Source of the DNA: an uncultured Myxococcaceae bacterium
GTDB taxonomy: Bacteria > Myxococcota_A > Polyangia > Polyangiales > Ga0077539
Reading direction: 5' to 3'
DNA length: 40,250 nt
Assembly: GCA_945952225.1 (NCBI GenBank)
Contig: CAMFHP010000077.1
Span: 1 to 40,250, forward strand
The position numbers and the translations under genes are program-made. This document shows, one piece after another, positions 16,301-23,952 of the stretch (positions within the stretch are counted from its first letter, which is position 1; each line of letters begins with the position of its first letter). The notes below the pieces were generated by a model, which saw nothing but the letters and a program-made list of their open reading frames with translations, searched no databases and was not told the origin of the DNA.

Positions 16301-17388
16301 ACCACCAGGAGCGTTCCGCCGAGCACTTCGAGGTGTCCGCCGCACGAGGCCGCGAGCTGCGCCCAGGTGGTCTCGGCCACCGCGGGCGGCATCGAGACCA
16401 TCGTGCGGTCGTGCGTGGCCTGCACGTCGTCGGCGACGAGGGGCGCGTCTCCCTCGACGCTCGCCGCGATCACGCACACGAGCCTCCGTTCGCCGTGCGT
16501 GAGGGCCGCGGTCGCGTGAAGGGGCGGCGCCACGCCAGGGCCCGTGAGCGGTCGCAGCGCGTCGAGGCGTGCGATCACTTCGGCAGCGTCGGCGGGGCGG
16601 TCTTCGCGGCGTCGCGCGAGCATCGAGGCCACGAGCTCGTCGAGGTCTTCGGGCAGCTCGGGGCGCGTCGACGACACCCGCGGCGCGTCTTCGATGAGAA
16701 TGCGCGCGAGCACGGCCACCACCGAGTCACCCTCGAACGCGGGGCGTCCGGTGAGGCACTCGTAGAGCACACACCCGAGGGAGAACACGTCGGCGCGCGC
16801 GTCGATCACCCGCTCGCCGCGCACCTGCTCCGGCGCCATGAAGCCCGGCGTGCCGAGGATCACCCCCGTGCGCGTCGCCGCGTGCGTTCCGCGGTGTCGG
16901 CGCGCGATGCCGAAATCCACCACGCGGGCGCGGGCCACGTCGCCGCCGGGGAGGAAGATGTTCGGCGGCTTGATATCCCGGTGCACGACGCCACGCGCGT
17001 GGGCGGCGGCGAGGGCTTCGGCCACGCGGCGCGCGAGCGTGAGGCTCTCGGCGACGGAGAGGCCCGCGCGCTCGATGCGGTCGGCGAGGTCTTCGCCGTC
17101 GAGCCACTCCATGACGAGGTACGGGCGGCCGTCGAGGGTGCCGTGCGCGATGTGGCGCACGATCGCGGGGTGACTGAGCTCGGCGAGCACGAGCGACTCG
17201 CGGGTGAAGCGCTCGGGGTCGAGGCCGTCGACCTCGCGCAGCACCTTGATGGCCACGGTGTCGCCGCTCAGGCGGTCGGTCGCGCGGTACACGATCGACA
17301 TGCCGCCCTCGCCCGCGAGCGCGTGGATCGTGAAGCGGTTTGCGATGACGGCGCCGGGTTCCATGGCGAGTGCGCGGAGCGGTGTCAT
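13387..17388 (-). CDS. Ser/Thr protein kinase fused to cyclase-like, AAA-ATPase and TPR regions
   Basis: This 1333-residue multidomain signalling protein starts with a complete Hanks-type kinase: glycine loop GEGGMS (26-31), Lys48, HRD (136-138), DFG (158-160) and APE (185-187). Residues ~300-460 (RRLVCVIAASVEG, GGHLEVLGGTLLVVFSGDG) look like a degenerate class III nucleotide-cyclase fold without convincing metal-binding aspartates. An AAA/NTPase module follows with Walker A GPAGIGKT (515-522) and Walker B LVLVIDNAQWGD (654-665). The remaining ~500 residues are Ala/Leu-rich helical repeats that read as TPR-like. The architecture resembles the PknK/MalT-like giants of Myxococcota. No membrane segment is visible. 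An in-frame ATG at 17364 (MEPGAVIANRF) may be the real start. Confidence 0.92.
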   Translation of the reverse strand: MTPLRALAMEPGAVIANRFTIHALAGEGGMSIVYRATDRLSGDTVAIKVLREVDGLDPERFTRESLVLAELSHPAIVRHIAHGTLDGRPYLVMEWLDGEDLADRIERAGLSVAESLTLARRVAEALAAAHARGVVHRDIKPPNIFLPGGDVARARVVDFGIARRHRGTHAATRTGVILGTPGFMAPEQVRGERVIDARADVFSLGCVLYECLTGRPAFEGDSVVAVLARILIEDAPRVSSTRPELPEDLDELVASMLARRREDRPADAAEVIARLDALRPLTGPGVAPPLHATAALTHGERRLVCVIAASVEGDAPLVADDVQATHDRTMVSMPPAVAETTWAQLAASCGGHLEVLGGTLLVVFSGDGVARDLTARAARCALAFAQEGASPVALVTGRAELRGGWPVGEAVDRAFARVERARREGDGAAGVHLDTITASLLDGSFFVETNERGPVLKVLGAMSSIDRSELERSRSRALLGREVPCVGRERELALLTSLLGQTSGDEGAAAAVLTGPAGIGKTRLVTEFLSRARTALGEDAVTVWAVSADPVGAGAPFGLIAPMLRNAAGVFGAVNTDEARARIRRRFGPPLAQRRAPAEAASLLAWVAELAGVPFDDAEAPEVAASREDPQFMGDAMLHAWIELLDAEARSRTLVLVIDNAQWGDAVSLRFVEQALARLADRPWFVLAAARDELDEAFPKLWEHVNAQRIRLGGISRRSAERLCLAALGADADPAHVARLVEHANGSPLFLEELLRATAHGEAALPESLIAMVQSRVEAMEPEARRVLRAASVFGQVFWRGGVAALLGGRGVTPGARELGLVDDWLDELTRREIVERHTRSRVPGETEWAFRHDLLRMAAYAMLTTADRALGHGLAGAWLRASGEPNPLVLADHFQRGGRAADAAACLLDAARQALEGHELDAAAVHAEHGLTHCTSARAQGASIDETEGALRMLQTEVFLWRGTPLRAVETADEALRLLPRGSAAWFRAAGAAATARGRTDRVGELPSWIACVAPVEPADDAWDDRAEALARAAVHLYHAHDLAAGDALLDTVTRSFTAHPPGPIVEARVAGARASRATVVGALDEVEAHTLHALTAYEHAGDARNATTQRMVLGIAAVRAGRYDDAEKWLDEALAFSRRMKLSINCALSLRPLAQVYLRRGEHARALDALRECLDLLARTEQPRLVATTLAELALTYEELGDLDGAHATLRDLDASRAPAQLVDAVRARLALAAGDIPEALRLADQAAARVETDRTLVDADAAATLALLDALVAHGDTARAHHVALLGAQRLLAAASQLGTVARRRMYLDDVPSHRAILQHAARLGALDHV

Positions 17389-17482
17389 ACCCGTGTTGGT
17401 GTCGTGGGGAAAAGGGACACGGCACCCTCACGAAGCACATCGCGTCACGTCGCGGGGCCGTGCGATGCTCCCCGGCTGCTCC

Positions 17483-18406
17483 ATGACGTCGATGCGCGCG
17501 CTGCTCGCCCTGTGCCTTGTGGTCTCTGCCTGTGATGCCGGGTCGGGGATGCCCGTTCCTGCGTCGCCCGACGGCGCCGTCGACGCCGCCGATGCGACGG
17601 GGAACAACCCCGACGGCGCAACTGTTCCCGACGCCTCCAACGACACGTCGGCGCCCGATGTGGCCGTCGATGTCGACACCCGTGAGGGCGGTGGCGCGTG
17701 CTCGTTCAACCGCGACTGCATCGCCGCCGAGCGCTGCGAGTGCGACGAGACTCTGGGCTGCCGATGCGTTCCCGGCGCGCGTGGAACGGGTCGCGCGGGC
17801 CTCGACCGCTGCGCCTCGGGCAACGACTGCGCGAGCGCCCTCTGCGTCGAGGGAACGGGCGGCGCCATGCTCTGCTCCGACGCGTGCACCGCGGCCGCGG
17901 AGTGTCCCGCGGCGCTCCCCCGCTGCGTGAACATCGCCTCCGTGGGTCGCTTCTGCGCGCGCGATCCCGACGCGGGGGTGACGCCCTCCGACGGCGGCAC
18001 TGTGGGACCCATCGCGCTCACGGCCCGCTTCGGCAGCGCGACGGGCGCCTTCGACCGCGCGCAGCACGGCACCTCGGGCACGGACCGCGTGTACATCGAA
18101 GCCCACTTCGGCGGCGACCCCGCGTGCCCCACGATGGCCTCGCCCACGCCGCGCCGCACGCTCGTGATCAGCGGGCTCCGCGCGACGACGGCCGTGCAGA
18201 CCCGCGCCGACGGCGTCTCGGCCACGCTGCTCGATTTTGCCGGCGAGCTCACCTCGGCGCCGCTGCTCCGCGCCACCGCGGTCACGGTCACTCCGCGCAC
18301 CGTCGATCGCGGCGTGTCGGTCTCTGTGGAGTTCTCCGCGACCTTCGAGGGCGGCACGGTCACGGGCACCTTCACGGCGCCGCACTGCGCGTCGCTCGAC
18401 GACTGA
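17483..18406 (+). CDS. Lipoprotein with Asp/Ala-rich linker and Cys-rich domain
   Basis: This 307-residue predicted lipoprotein (RALLALCLVVSAC) of unknown function has an acidic linker of about 50 residues (DGAVDAADATGNNPDG and on). A Cys-rich module of about 90 residues comes next (CSFNRDCIAAERCECDETLGCRC and ASGNDCASALCV). The C-terminal ~130-residue beta-rich domain (TLVISGLRATTAVQ, VSVSVEFSATFEGGTVTGTF) could be an immunoglobulin-like fold. ATG codons at 17465, 17483 and 17492 are all in frame. I take 17483, but no ribosome-binding site decides it. The gene is divergent from the giant kinase. Confidence 0.7.
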   Translation: MTSMRALLALCLVVSACDAGSGMPVPASPDGAVDAADATGNNPDGATVPDASNDTSAPDVAVDVDTREGGGACSFNRDCIAAERCECDETLGCRCVPGARGTGRAGLDRCASGNDCASALCVEGTGGAMLCSDACTAAAECPAALPRCVNIASVGRFCARDPDAGVTPSDGGTVGPIALTARFGSATGAFDRAQHGTSGTDRVYIEAHFGGDPACPTMASPTPRRTLVISGLRATTAVQTRADGVSATLLDFAGELTSAPLLRATAVTVTPRTVDRGVSVSVEFSATFEGGTVTGTFTAPHCASLDD

Positions 18407-18524
18407 TCGCACCGCCGTCGCCAACGTTCGCGAGCGACGCGCGTCTGTAAGCCGCACGCGGTCGGAGTCGTTCCTCCGCGCCTGCCCACAGAGCGTTCCC
18501 TCGTCGGATGCGGAGGTCTCAGCC

Positions 18525-19586
18525 ATGCGTGTGTCTCTCGGTCTCGCGGCGCTCGCCGTCGCGTGCGGTCCGTCGCTCGAAACCCGCCAGGTGGTCACCG
18601 TGCACGCGGTGGCGCCCACGCAGACCGTGGCCGTCGAGCCCTTCGCGCAGCCGCCGCCCGTGGTGGCCGTCGACACCACGTCGCCCATTCCTCCGCCGCG
18701 GGTGTTTCAGCCCGGCGCCGTGATCGAGGGACCGGTCGCGCCGCCCACGCCGCGCGCGCCCCTCGTGGTGGCCGAGGGCGGTCCGCTCGCGGTGCGTTGC
18801 CCGCCGCCGCAGCGCGCGCTCGCGGGCTCGCCGGTGCACCTCGCGGCCGACGTGACGGGTGCTTCGGGGCGCATCCGCTGGTCGGTCACGCAGTCGCCGC
18901 AGGCGCGGTACTACCGCTTCGCCGAGCGCTTCGACGAGAACGACTCCGACGGCATCGTGGCCGTGGGCCAGGTGGTGCCCTTCACCTCGGTGATCGTCGG
19001 GGATTACACCGTGCGCGCCGACGTGCGCGACGCCGAAGGGCACACGGCCTCGTGCGAGACGCAGGTCACCATGGCGGGCCACGGACTGCGCGTCGAGCTG
19101 TCGTGGAACACCTCGAACACCGACGTCGACCTGCACATGCTCGCGGATGGCGACGGCCGCTGGGCGTCTCCGTCGGACTGCTACTTCGGCAACCGCACGC
19201 CCGACACCGCGCTGCCCGAAGAGGGACGCCGCCGCTGGCTCGACACCGACGACGTCGACGGCGAGGGGCCCGAGAACATCCGCGTCGACACGCCGCGCAC
19301 CGACACGGACTACCAGGTCGGCGTGCACTACTACTCGTCGCACGGGCAGTCGGGGCCCACGACGGCGATCGTGATGCTCTACTGCGGCGACCAGCGCGTG
19401 GCGCGCTTCGAACACGCGCTCACCGGCACGCAGGACCCGGGCAACAACCCCTTCTGGCGCGTTGCCTCGGTGCGCGTGCGACCCGATGGAACGTGCGCTG
19501 TGAGTCGCCCCCGCGGGCCCGAGGTGGTGCCGCACAACCAGGCGACGGCGATGGGCGGCGGGGCCGTCGTGGCCGTCGACGAGTGA
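18525..19586 (+). CDS. Lipoprotein with YfaP/DUF2135-like domain
   Basis: This 353-residue predicted lipoprotein (MRVSLGLAALAVAC) has a Pro/Val-rich spacer to about residue 80 and a beta-sandwich-like region (GPLAVRCPPPQRALAGSPVHL). Its C-terminal segment LRVELSWNTSNTDVDLHM, with the D-x-D-x-H pattern and ENIRVDTPRTDTDYQVGVHYY, matches the style of YfaP/DUF2135-type surface domains. The ATG has GGAGG about 9 bases upstream. It probably sits at the cell surface, and binding or structure is the likely role. Its neighbours are also lipoproteins read in the same direction. Confidence 0.75.
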   Translation: MRVSLGLAALAVACGPSLETRQVVTVHAVAPTQTVAVEPFAQPPPVVAVDTTSPIPPPRVFQPGAVIEGPVAPPTPRAPLVVAEGGPLAVRCPPPQRALAGSPVHLAADVTGASGRIRWSVTQSPQARYYRFAERFDENDSDGIVAVGQVVPFTSVIVGDYTVRADVRDAEGHTASCETQVTMAGHGLRVELSWNTSNTDVDLHMLADGDGRWASPSDCYFGNRTPDTALPEEGRRRWLDTDDVDGEGPENIRVDTPRTDTDYQVGVHYYSSHGQSGPTTAIVMLYCGDQRVARFEHALTGTQDPGNNPFWRVASVRVRPDGTCAVSRPRGPEVVPHNQATAMGGGAVVAVDE

Positions 19587-19745
19587 CCGACGCGCGGGCT
19601 CGTCGCGGCTCCGTTCAAGGGCGCGCGGCGTGAATCGTCGCGGGCATTCCAGTGCACCTCCGATGCGGGTTGCTGTATACGGCGAACGTCCCACGGTCTC
19701 TGCGAGAACCGACCGTCGGAGACCCCCATCGGAGGAGGATCTTTC

Positions 19746-21002
19746 GTGAAGACCGTGACGTCGTGGATGAAGCGCACCGTCAACCTCGCCCTCGCCGTCG
19801 GCGCGAGCGCCACCGCCTCGCTCGTGCTCGCGGGCTGCGGTGACATCTACCTTCCGCCTCCCATCGGCGGCGCCACCGGCACGCCGCTCACGGAGTACGC
19901 CGAGCCCATCGAAGGCCCGAGCCTCGAAGGCCCGCTCGCGATCCTGCGCTCGGCGGTCTCGCCGGTGCCCGAGGTCGTGAACACCAACGCGGCGAAGGTC
20001 ACGCTGGGCCGTCGTCTCTTCCACGACCCGATCCTCTCGGGCGACGGCACGATCTCGTGCGCGTCGTGCCACTCGCTCGACCGCGGCGGCGCCGACGGGC
20101 GTGTCAGCTCGCTGGGCATTCACAACCAGGTGGGCGGCATCAACTCGCCCACGGTGCTCAACGCGCGCTTCAACTTCGTGCAGTTCTGGGATGGCCGCGC
20201 CGCCAACCTCGCCGAGCAGGCCGGCGGCCCCATCGGCAACCCGTCGGAGATGGGCAGCTCCCTCGACGCGGCCGTGACCGCGCTCAACGCGAGCCCCGCG
20301 TATCCCGGCCTCTTCCGCGCGGCCTACACCGACGGCGTGACCGCCGCGAACCTCCGCGACGCCATCGCGGCCTACGAAGAGACCCTCGTGACGCCCTCGC
20401 GCTTCGACCGCTTTCTCAAGGGCGACACGCACGCGCTCACCGCCGACGAGCGCGCGGGCGCCGAGCTCTTCGTCTCCACGGGCTGCATCACGTGCCACCA
20501 GGGCGTGAACGTCGGCGGCACGAGCTACCAGCGCATGGGCGCCGTGCGGAACTACTTCGCCGACCGCGGAACGCCCCTCACCGAGGCCGACAACGGGCGC
20601 TTCAACCAGACCCACAACGAGGCCGACCGGCACTTCTTCAAGGTGCCCACGCTCCGCAACGTGGGCCTCACGGCGCCCTACCTCCACGACGGCTCGCGCA
20701 CCACGCTCGACGAGACCGTGCGCGTGATGGCCCGCTACCAGCTCGGTCGCACGCTCGACGACGCGCAGGTGACGCACCTCGTGGCCTTCCTCAACGCGCT
20801 CACGGGGGAGATTCCCGCCGCCGCGCGCCTCCCCGAGGGAGAGCTCCCGCCGCGCCCCGTGGCCCCCGTGGCCCCCGCGATGGGCGCCGCCGTGGCCCGT
20901 CCCGGTGTCGGTGTGGGCGCGCCCGCTGTGGCCCGTCCCGGCGTGCCCGCGGCCCGTCCCGCTGCGCCCGCCGTCCGCCCCGCCGCGCCCGCCGCGCACT
21001 GA
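19746..21002 (+). CDS. Di-haem cytochrome c peroxidase/MauG-like lipoprotein
   Basis: This 418-residue lipoprotein has lipobox LAGC with Cys31. Two c-type haem sites are plain: CASCH (Cys105, Cys108, His109) and CITCH (Cys247, Cys250, His251). The surroundings match bacterial CcpA/MauG (LGRRLFHDPILSGDGTISC, FWDGRAANLAEQA, FKVPTLRNVGLTAPYLHDG). Such enzymes reduce H2O2 with electrons from small cytochromes, or oxidise protein side chains. Lipidation would tether this one to a membrane. The last ~45 residues are an Ala/Pro/Val-rich repeat tail not seen in classical members. The GTG start has GGAGGAGG upstream. A TATACG at 19676-19681 could be its -10 element, but no convincing -35 box accompanies it. 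Confidence 0.93.
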   Translation: MKTVTSWMKRTVNLALAVGASATASLVLAGCGDIYLPPPIGGATGTPLTEYAEPIEGPSLEGPLAILRSAVSPVPEVVNTNAAKVTLGRRLFHDPILSGDGTISCASCHSLDRGGADGRVSSLGIHNQVGGINSPTVLNARFNFVQFWDGRAANLAEQAGGPIGNPSEMGSSLDAAVTALNASPAYPGLFRAAYTDGVTAANLRDAIAAYEETLVTPSRFDRFLKGDTHALTADERAGAELFVSTGCITCHQGVNVGGTSYQRMGAVRNYFADRGTPLTEADNGRFNQTHNEADRHFFKVPTLRNVGLTAPYLHDGSRTTLDETVRVMARYQLGRTLDDAQVTHLVAFLNALTGEIPAAARLPEGELPPRPVAPVAPAMGAAVARPGVGVGAPAVARPGVPAARPAAPAVRPAAPAAH

Positions 21003-21382
21003 TCCCTCCGCGCGCCACGCTGCGCGCATCGTCCGCCCCGCCTCGACACACGCCCCCTTCGACCGACACACGCGCCGACCGCCTCGCGCAACCCGCGGTT
21101 GCGTTCGCGCGGAGCTTCGCGGCCTGCCTCCGCCGCGCCATGCGGGGAGGGTCGTCGCCGCCGCAGGTGTACGCCTCGAAAAAGCGCGCGTTCCCCAGTT
21201 GCCAGACTGGAGATCGTCATTATATCAAACACGTACTTCACGATACGAGACGTTCACGGACGGCACGACGCGCGAACGAACGCTGGGAATGAGTCCCCGA
21301 GATGCGTCGTTGCTACCCACAGACGATCCCCTCCAGCGAGATGGACTCGCGTTCAGGCGGATGGTCACCCACGGAGTCACCC
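21003..21382. other. Intergenic region with AT-rich promoter island
   Basis: No gene is supportable here. The first ~170 bases are ordinary GC-rich sequence behind the cytochrome gene. Around 21210-21250 the sequence turns conspicuously AT-rich for this genome and contains the promoter listed at 21199. The remaining ~150 bases would form an untranslated leader for the DUF2325 gene. Confidence 0.5.
21199..21226 (+). promoter_or_regulatory. Putative sigma70-type promoter of the DUF2325 gene
   Basis: TTGCCA (21199-21204, five of six -35 matches) is followed after 16 bp by TATATC (21221-21226, four of six -10 matches) inside a local AT-rich island. The predicted start near 21233 leaves a ~150-base leader before the ATG at 21383. 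Confidence 0.5.
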
Positions 21383-21697
21383 ATGCGCATCGCACTCATC
21401 GGCGGCGTCGAGCGGAACGAGCAGAGCCTGGAACAGATCGCGCGCTCCCTCGGGCATCGGCTCGATTTTCATGGGGGCCACATGAACGGCCGCGGCGTCG
21501 ACGACATGCACCGGCAGATCGAGCGCGCCGACGTGGTGATCGTGGCGACGAACGTGAACAGCCACGGCGCGATGCACCTCGCCCGCCGCCTCGCGAAGAA
21601 GAACAACGTGCCCTTCATCATCACGACGTCGTGCAACCCGACGCGCTTCCGCGAGATGCTGAGCTCGCTCGACGCGCACATCGCCGCCGCGGCGTGA
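21383..21697 (+). CDS. DUF2325 domain protein
   Basis: This 104-residue soluble protein consists of DUF2325 alone: MRIALIGGVERNEQSLEQIA, HGGHMNGRG, the hydrophobic strand ADVVIVATNVNSHGAMH, and VPFIITTSCNPTRF. The domain has a Rossmann-like beginning (IGG) and conserved His/Asn residues (GGH, NSH). Its biochemical role is not established, although it is often found near metal- or redox-related genes. GGAG precedes the ATG. It sits alone, with its own promoter and a leftward gene downstream. Confidence 0.85.
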   Translation: MRIALIGGVERNEQSLEQIARSLGHRLDFHGGHMNGRGVDDMHRQIERADVVIVATNVNSHGAMHLARRLAKKNNVPFIITTSCNPTRFREMLSSLDAHIAAAA

Positions 21698-21713
21698 CGG
21701 GGACAAGGAACGG

Positions 21714-22490
21714 TCAGCGGCCCCAGAGCGTCGACGGGGCGCTGCGGTCGACCGTTCCGTTGCGGGCGAAGCGCACCTCGCGACCCTGAAGGTCGCGCGC
21801 GACGATCGCCCCCTGCTCGATCGAAAACTGCGGGAGCCCCTGCACGCTCGACTGCGTGCCGCTCTCGGAGATCACCGTGAGCTCGTTGCCGTTGACGAGC
21901 CCCCAGAGGCCGCCGTTGCCGTCGGTGAGCATCGCGCTCCGACCCGACACGACGACCTGCACGATGCGGCGTCCGGGGAGCTCCCGCACGAAGCGCCAGC
22001 TCGCGCCGCCGTCGTCGGTCACGTGAATGGCCCCTTCGGCGACGGCCACACCGGTGCGCGTCTCCGGGTCCATCGCGATGATCTGCGGGCGCACGACGCC
22101 GTTCCATGACGCGCGCTGCCACGAGCGTCCGCGGTCGTCGCTGTAGACCACATCGCGCTCCGTCGAGGCGATGACCCGTCCCCGCGCGTCACCCGAGAAG
22201 GTCAGCGCGCGGGCGAGGTCGGGACGCGACCCGAAGGTGAACCCCGAGGGCCTCCACCCGAGCAGCACGCACTGCGTGGCGCCGTACACCCGCGCGTTGC
22301 ACGCGAAGAGCTTCTCCGCCGCGAGGCCCGGACCGAGGGGAAACACCTGCGTCCGCGTGTCGTAGCCCGGCGGCATCGGAAAGGTCGGCGCGTAGCCGTA
22401 CCAGCTCCCGCCCCAGATGGTCTGCGCGTCTGCGATGGCGGCCGTGAGCCACAGCGCGAGTCCGAGCGTGCGTGCGAGGTGCTTCCCCAT
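21714..22490 (-). CDS. Exported BNR/propeller-like protein
   Basis: This 258-residue protein has a Sec signal peptide (LARTLGLALWLTAAIADAQ). The body contains sialidase/BNR-like Asp-box patterns: VVYSDDRGRSWQRASW and IHVTDDGGASWRFVREL (S/T-x-D-x-G-x-x-W), as in photosynthesis assembly factor Ycf48 and exo-sialidase propellers. Only about two Asp boxes are clear, so the propeller may be small or partial, and I see no catalytic sialidase set. Two cysteines (FACNARVYGATQC) may form a disulfide. It ends 16 bp from the end of the convergent DUF2325 gene. Function unknown. Confidence 0.75.
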   Translation of the reverse strand: MGKHLARTLGLALWLTAAIADAQTIWGGSWYGYAPTFPMPPGYDTRTQVFPLGPGLAAEKLFACNARVYGATQCVLLGWRPSGFTFGSRPDLARALTFSGDARGRVIASTERDVVYSDDRGRSWQRASWNGVVRPQIIAMDPETRTGVAVAEGAIHVTDDGGASWRFVRELPGRRIVQVVVSGRSAMLTDGNGGLWGLVNGNELTVISESGTQSSVQGLPQFSIEQGAIVARDLQGREVRFARNGTVDRSAPSTLWGR

Positions 22491-22498
22491 GGCGCGCG

Positions 22499-22504
22499 AT
22501 CATC
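22499..22504 (-). promoter_or_regulatory. -10-like element directly before the BNR-like protein start
   Basis: Read on the minus strand, GATGAT (four of six -10 matches) ends eight bases before the ATG whose first base is 22490, and no ribosome-binding site is present. This fits a leaderless transcript. Confidence 0.3.
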
Positions 22505-22577
22505 GGGGCCGTCGGCGCGCGCCGCAACCCCCGGAGAACCGTTGCCCGCGAGGCCCGCGGTGTGGTCCGTTCGGGGC

Positions 22578-23321
22578 GTGCGCCGCCTCGTCTCGTTGCT
22601 GGTCCTGGGCCTTGGAGTGACCGTCGCGGGCGCCGCCCACGCGCAGCCGCGCAACGACGCGGGCGCCCTCTACCGCGAGGCCGTCGGGGCCTTCGAACAC
22701 GGCGACTACGACGCCGCCCTCGCGCGCTTTCAACTCCTCTGGGAGCGCACGCGCCGCCCCGAGCTCCTCGTGAACCTCGGCGTCTGCCACGAGCGTCTCG
22801 GCCACGCGCGCGAGGCCGCCGCCGCGTACCGACAGTTTCTCGCGCTCACCCCCGCGGCCCCGAACCGCGCCGAGCTCGACGCGCGCATCGCACGCCTCGA
22901 AGCGCCGCCCGCGCCCGTCGTCGTCGCGCCTCCGCCCGCGCCCGTCGCCCCTCCGCCCGTGGTCGCGCCGCCTCCGCCCGCACCTCCCCCCGCGCGCCCC
23001 GTGTGGCCGTGGGGCTCGCTCGGTGTGGGCGCGGGATTGACCGCGGCCGGTGCGCTGATGATCGCGCTCCCCAGCGATCCCGGCGACGACGCCTCGGTCA
23101 CGCAGGAGTCGCAATGGCTCACGGCCCGCGACGCCCGCGCGCGCATGCAGACCCTCGGGGCCATCGTCGGTGGCGTCGGCGTGGCGGGGGTGGTCGTGGG
23201 CGTCGTGGGGCTGATGCTCCGTCCGTCGTCGCCGTCGTCTCCGTCGTCGCATGGCGCGCTCGACCTGCGGTGGCATCCGCTCGCAGGGGGCGGCGCGCTC
23301 TCGCTCTCGGGCCGCTTCTGA
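22578..23321 (+). CDS. TPR-containing membrane protein with Pro-rich linker
   Basis: This 247-residue protein has an N-terminal signal peptide (LVSLLVLGLGVTVAGAAHAQ). Roughly two TPR units follow (YREAVGAFEHGDYDAALARF and ELLVNLGVCHERLGHAREAAAAYRQFLAL), then a Pro/Ala/Val-rich linker of about 40 residues. Two hydrophobic segments come last (SLGVGAGLTAAGALMIAL and GAIVGGVGVAGVVVGVVGLML). This signal-TPR-proline-TM layout is frequent in Myxococcota and has no assigned function. The start is a GTG in frame with the signal peptide, without a strong ribosome-binding site. It reads into the sigma-factor gene 64 bp later. Confidence 0.75.
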   Translation: MRRLVSLLVLGLGVTVAGAAHAQPRNDAGALYREAVGAFEHGDYDAALARFQLLWERTRRPELLVNLGVCHERLGHAREAAAAYRQFLALTPAAPNRAELDARIARLEAPPAPVVVAPPPAPVAPPPVVAPPPPAPPPARPVWPWGSLGVGAGLTAAGALMIALPSDPGDDASVTQESQWLTARDARARMQTLGAIVGGVGVAGVVVGVVGLMLRPSSPSSPSSHGALDLRWHPLAGGGALSLSGRF

Positions 23322-23385
23322 TCGTCATCGCACATCCACCGGGAACTTTTTCCGGCGCCCGCCGTGTGACCGCTCCGACGCGCCG

Positions 23386-23952
23386 ATGCACGCCTCCGAC
23401 CCCGACGAGCTGACCCTCCGACGCGCGCGTCTTCGCGAGGCCGCCGCGTGTCGCGCGCTCGTCACCGCCCACGAGGCGCTGGTGTTCTCCGTGGTGTCGC
23501 GGGTGCTCGGACGCGCCTCGCCCGACGTGGCCGACGCCGCGCAGGAGGCGTTCACAAGAATGTTTGTGCACCTCGACCGGTGGGATCCGCAGGGCCCCGC
23601 GCGCTTCTCGACCTGGCTCGCCACCGTGGCCACGCGCGTCGCGATCGACCACGCGCGCCGTCGTCGGAGCGCGCTCCCCCTCGACGAATCGTTCGATGCG
23701 CCCTCGACGCTGCCGACACCCGAGGAGGCCCTCGATGCGTCCGAGCGACGGCGACGCCTCGCCCGCGCCATGGAGCTCCTCTCGCCGGAGCAGCGCGCGG
23801 CCATGCTCCTGCGCGCCGAGCACGGGCGCTCGTACGACGACATCGCCGCGGACCTCGGCATCGAGGTGGGCACCGTGCGCTCCCGCCTCGCGCGGGCGAA
23901 GGCCACGCTCGCCGCCGCGCTGCGCGACCCCGACGGAGGAGACCCCCGATGA
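23386..23952 (+). CDS. ECF-type RNA polymerase sigma factor
   Basis: This 188-residue protein has region 2 at about residues 25-95 (DAAQEAFTRMFVHLDRWDPQGPARFSTWLATVATRVAIDHARRRR) and region 4 at about 125-178 (LLSPEQRAAMLLRAEHGRSYDDIAADLGIEVGTVRSRLARAKATL, a clear helix-turn-helix). Region 3 is missing, as expected for extracytoplasmic-function sigma factors. The stop overlaps the start of the FecR-like gene (ATGA), so the pair should be a sigma factor and its membrane regulator. A GGAAC motif at 23342-23346, 40 bp upstream, resembles an ECF -35 box and could mean autoregulation. Confidence 0.93.
   Translation: MHASDPDELTLRRARLREAAACRALVTAHEALVFSVVSRVLGRASPDVADAAQEAFTRMFVHLDRWDPQGPARFSTWLATVATRVAIDHARRRRSALPLDESFDAPSTLPTPEEALDASERRRRLARAMELLSPEQRAAMLLRAEHGRSYDDIAADLGIEVGTVRSRLARAKATLAAALRDPDGGDPR

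Noticed and set aside
13366-17535. A 1389-codon open frame antisense to the giant kinase
   Set aside because: It mirrors the kinase gene almost exactly. The translation is Arg/Gly/His-rich with no domain, and the kinase strand has a full set of motifs.
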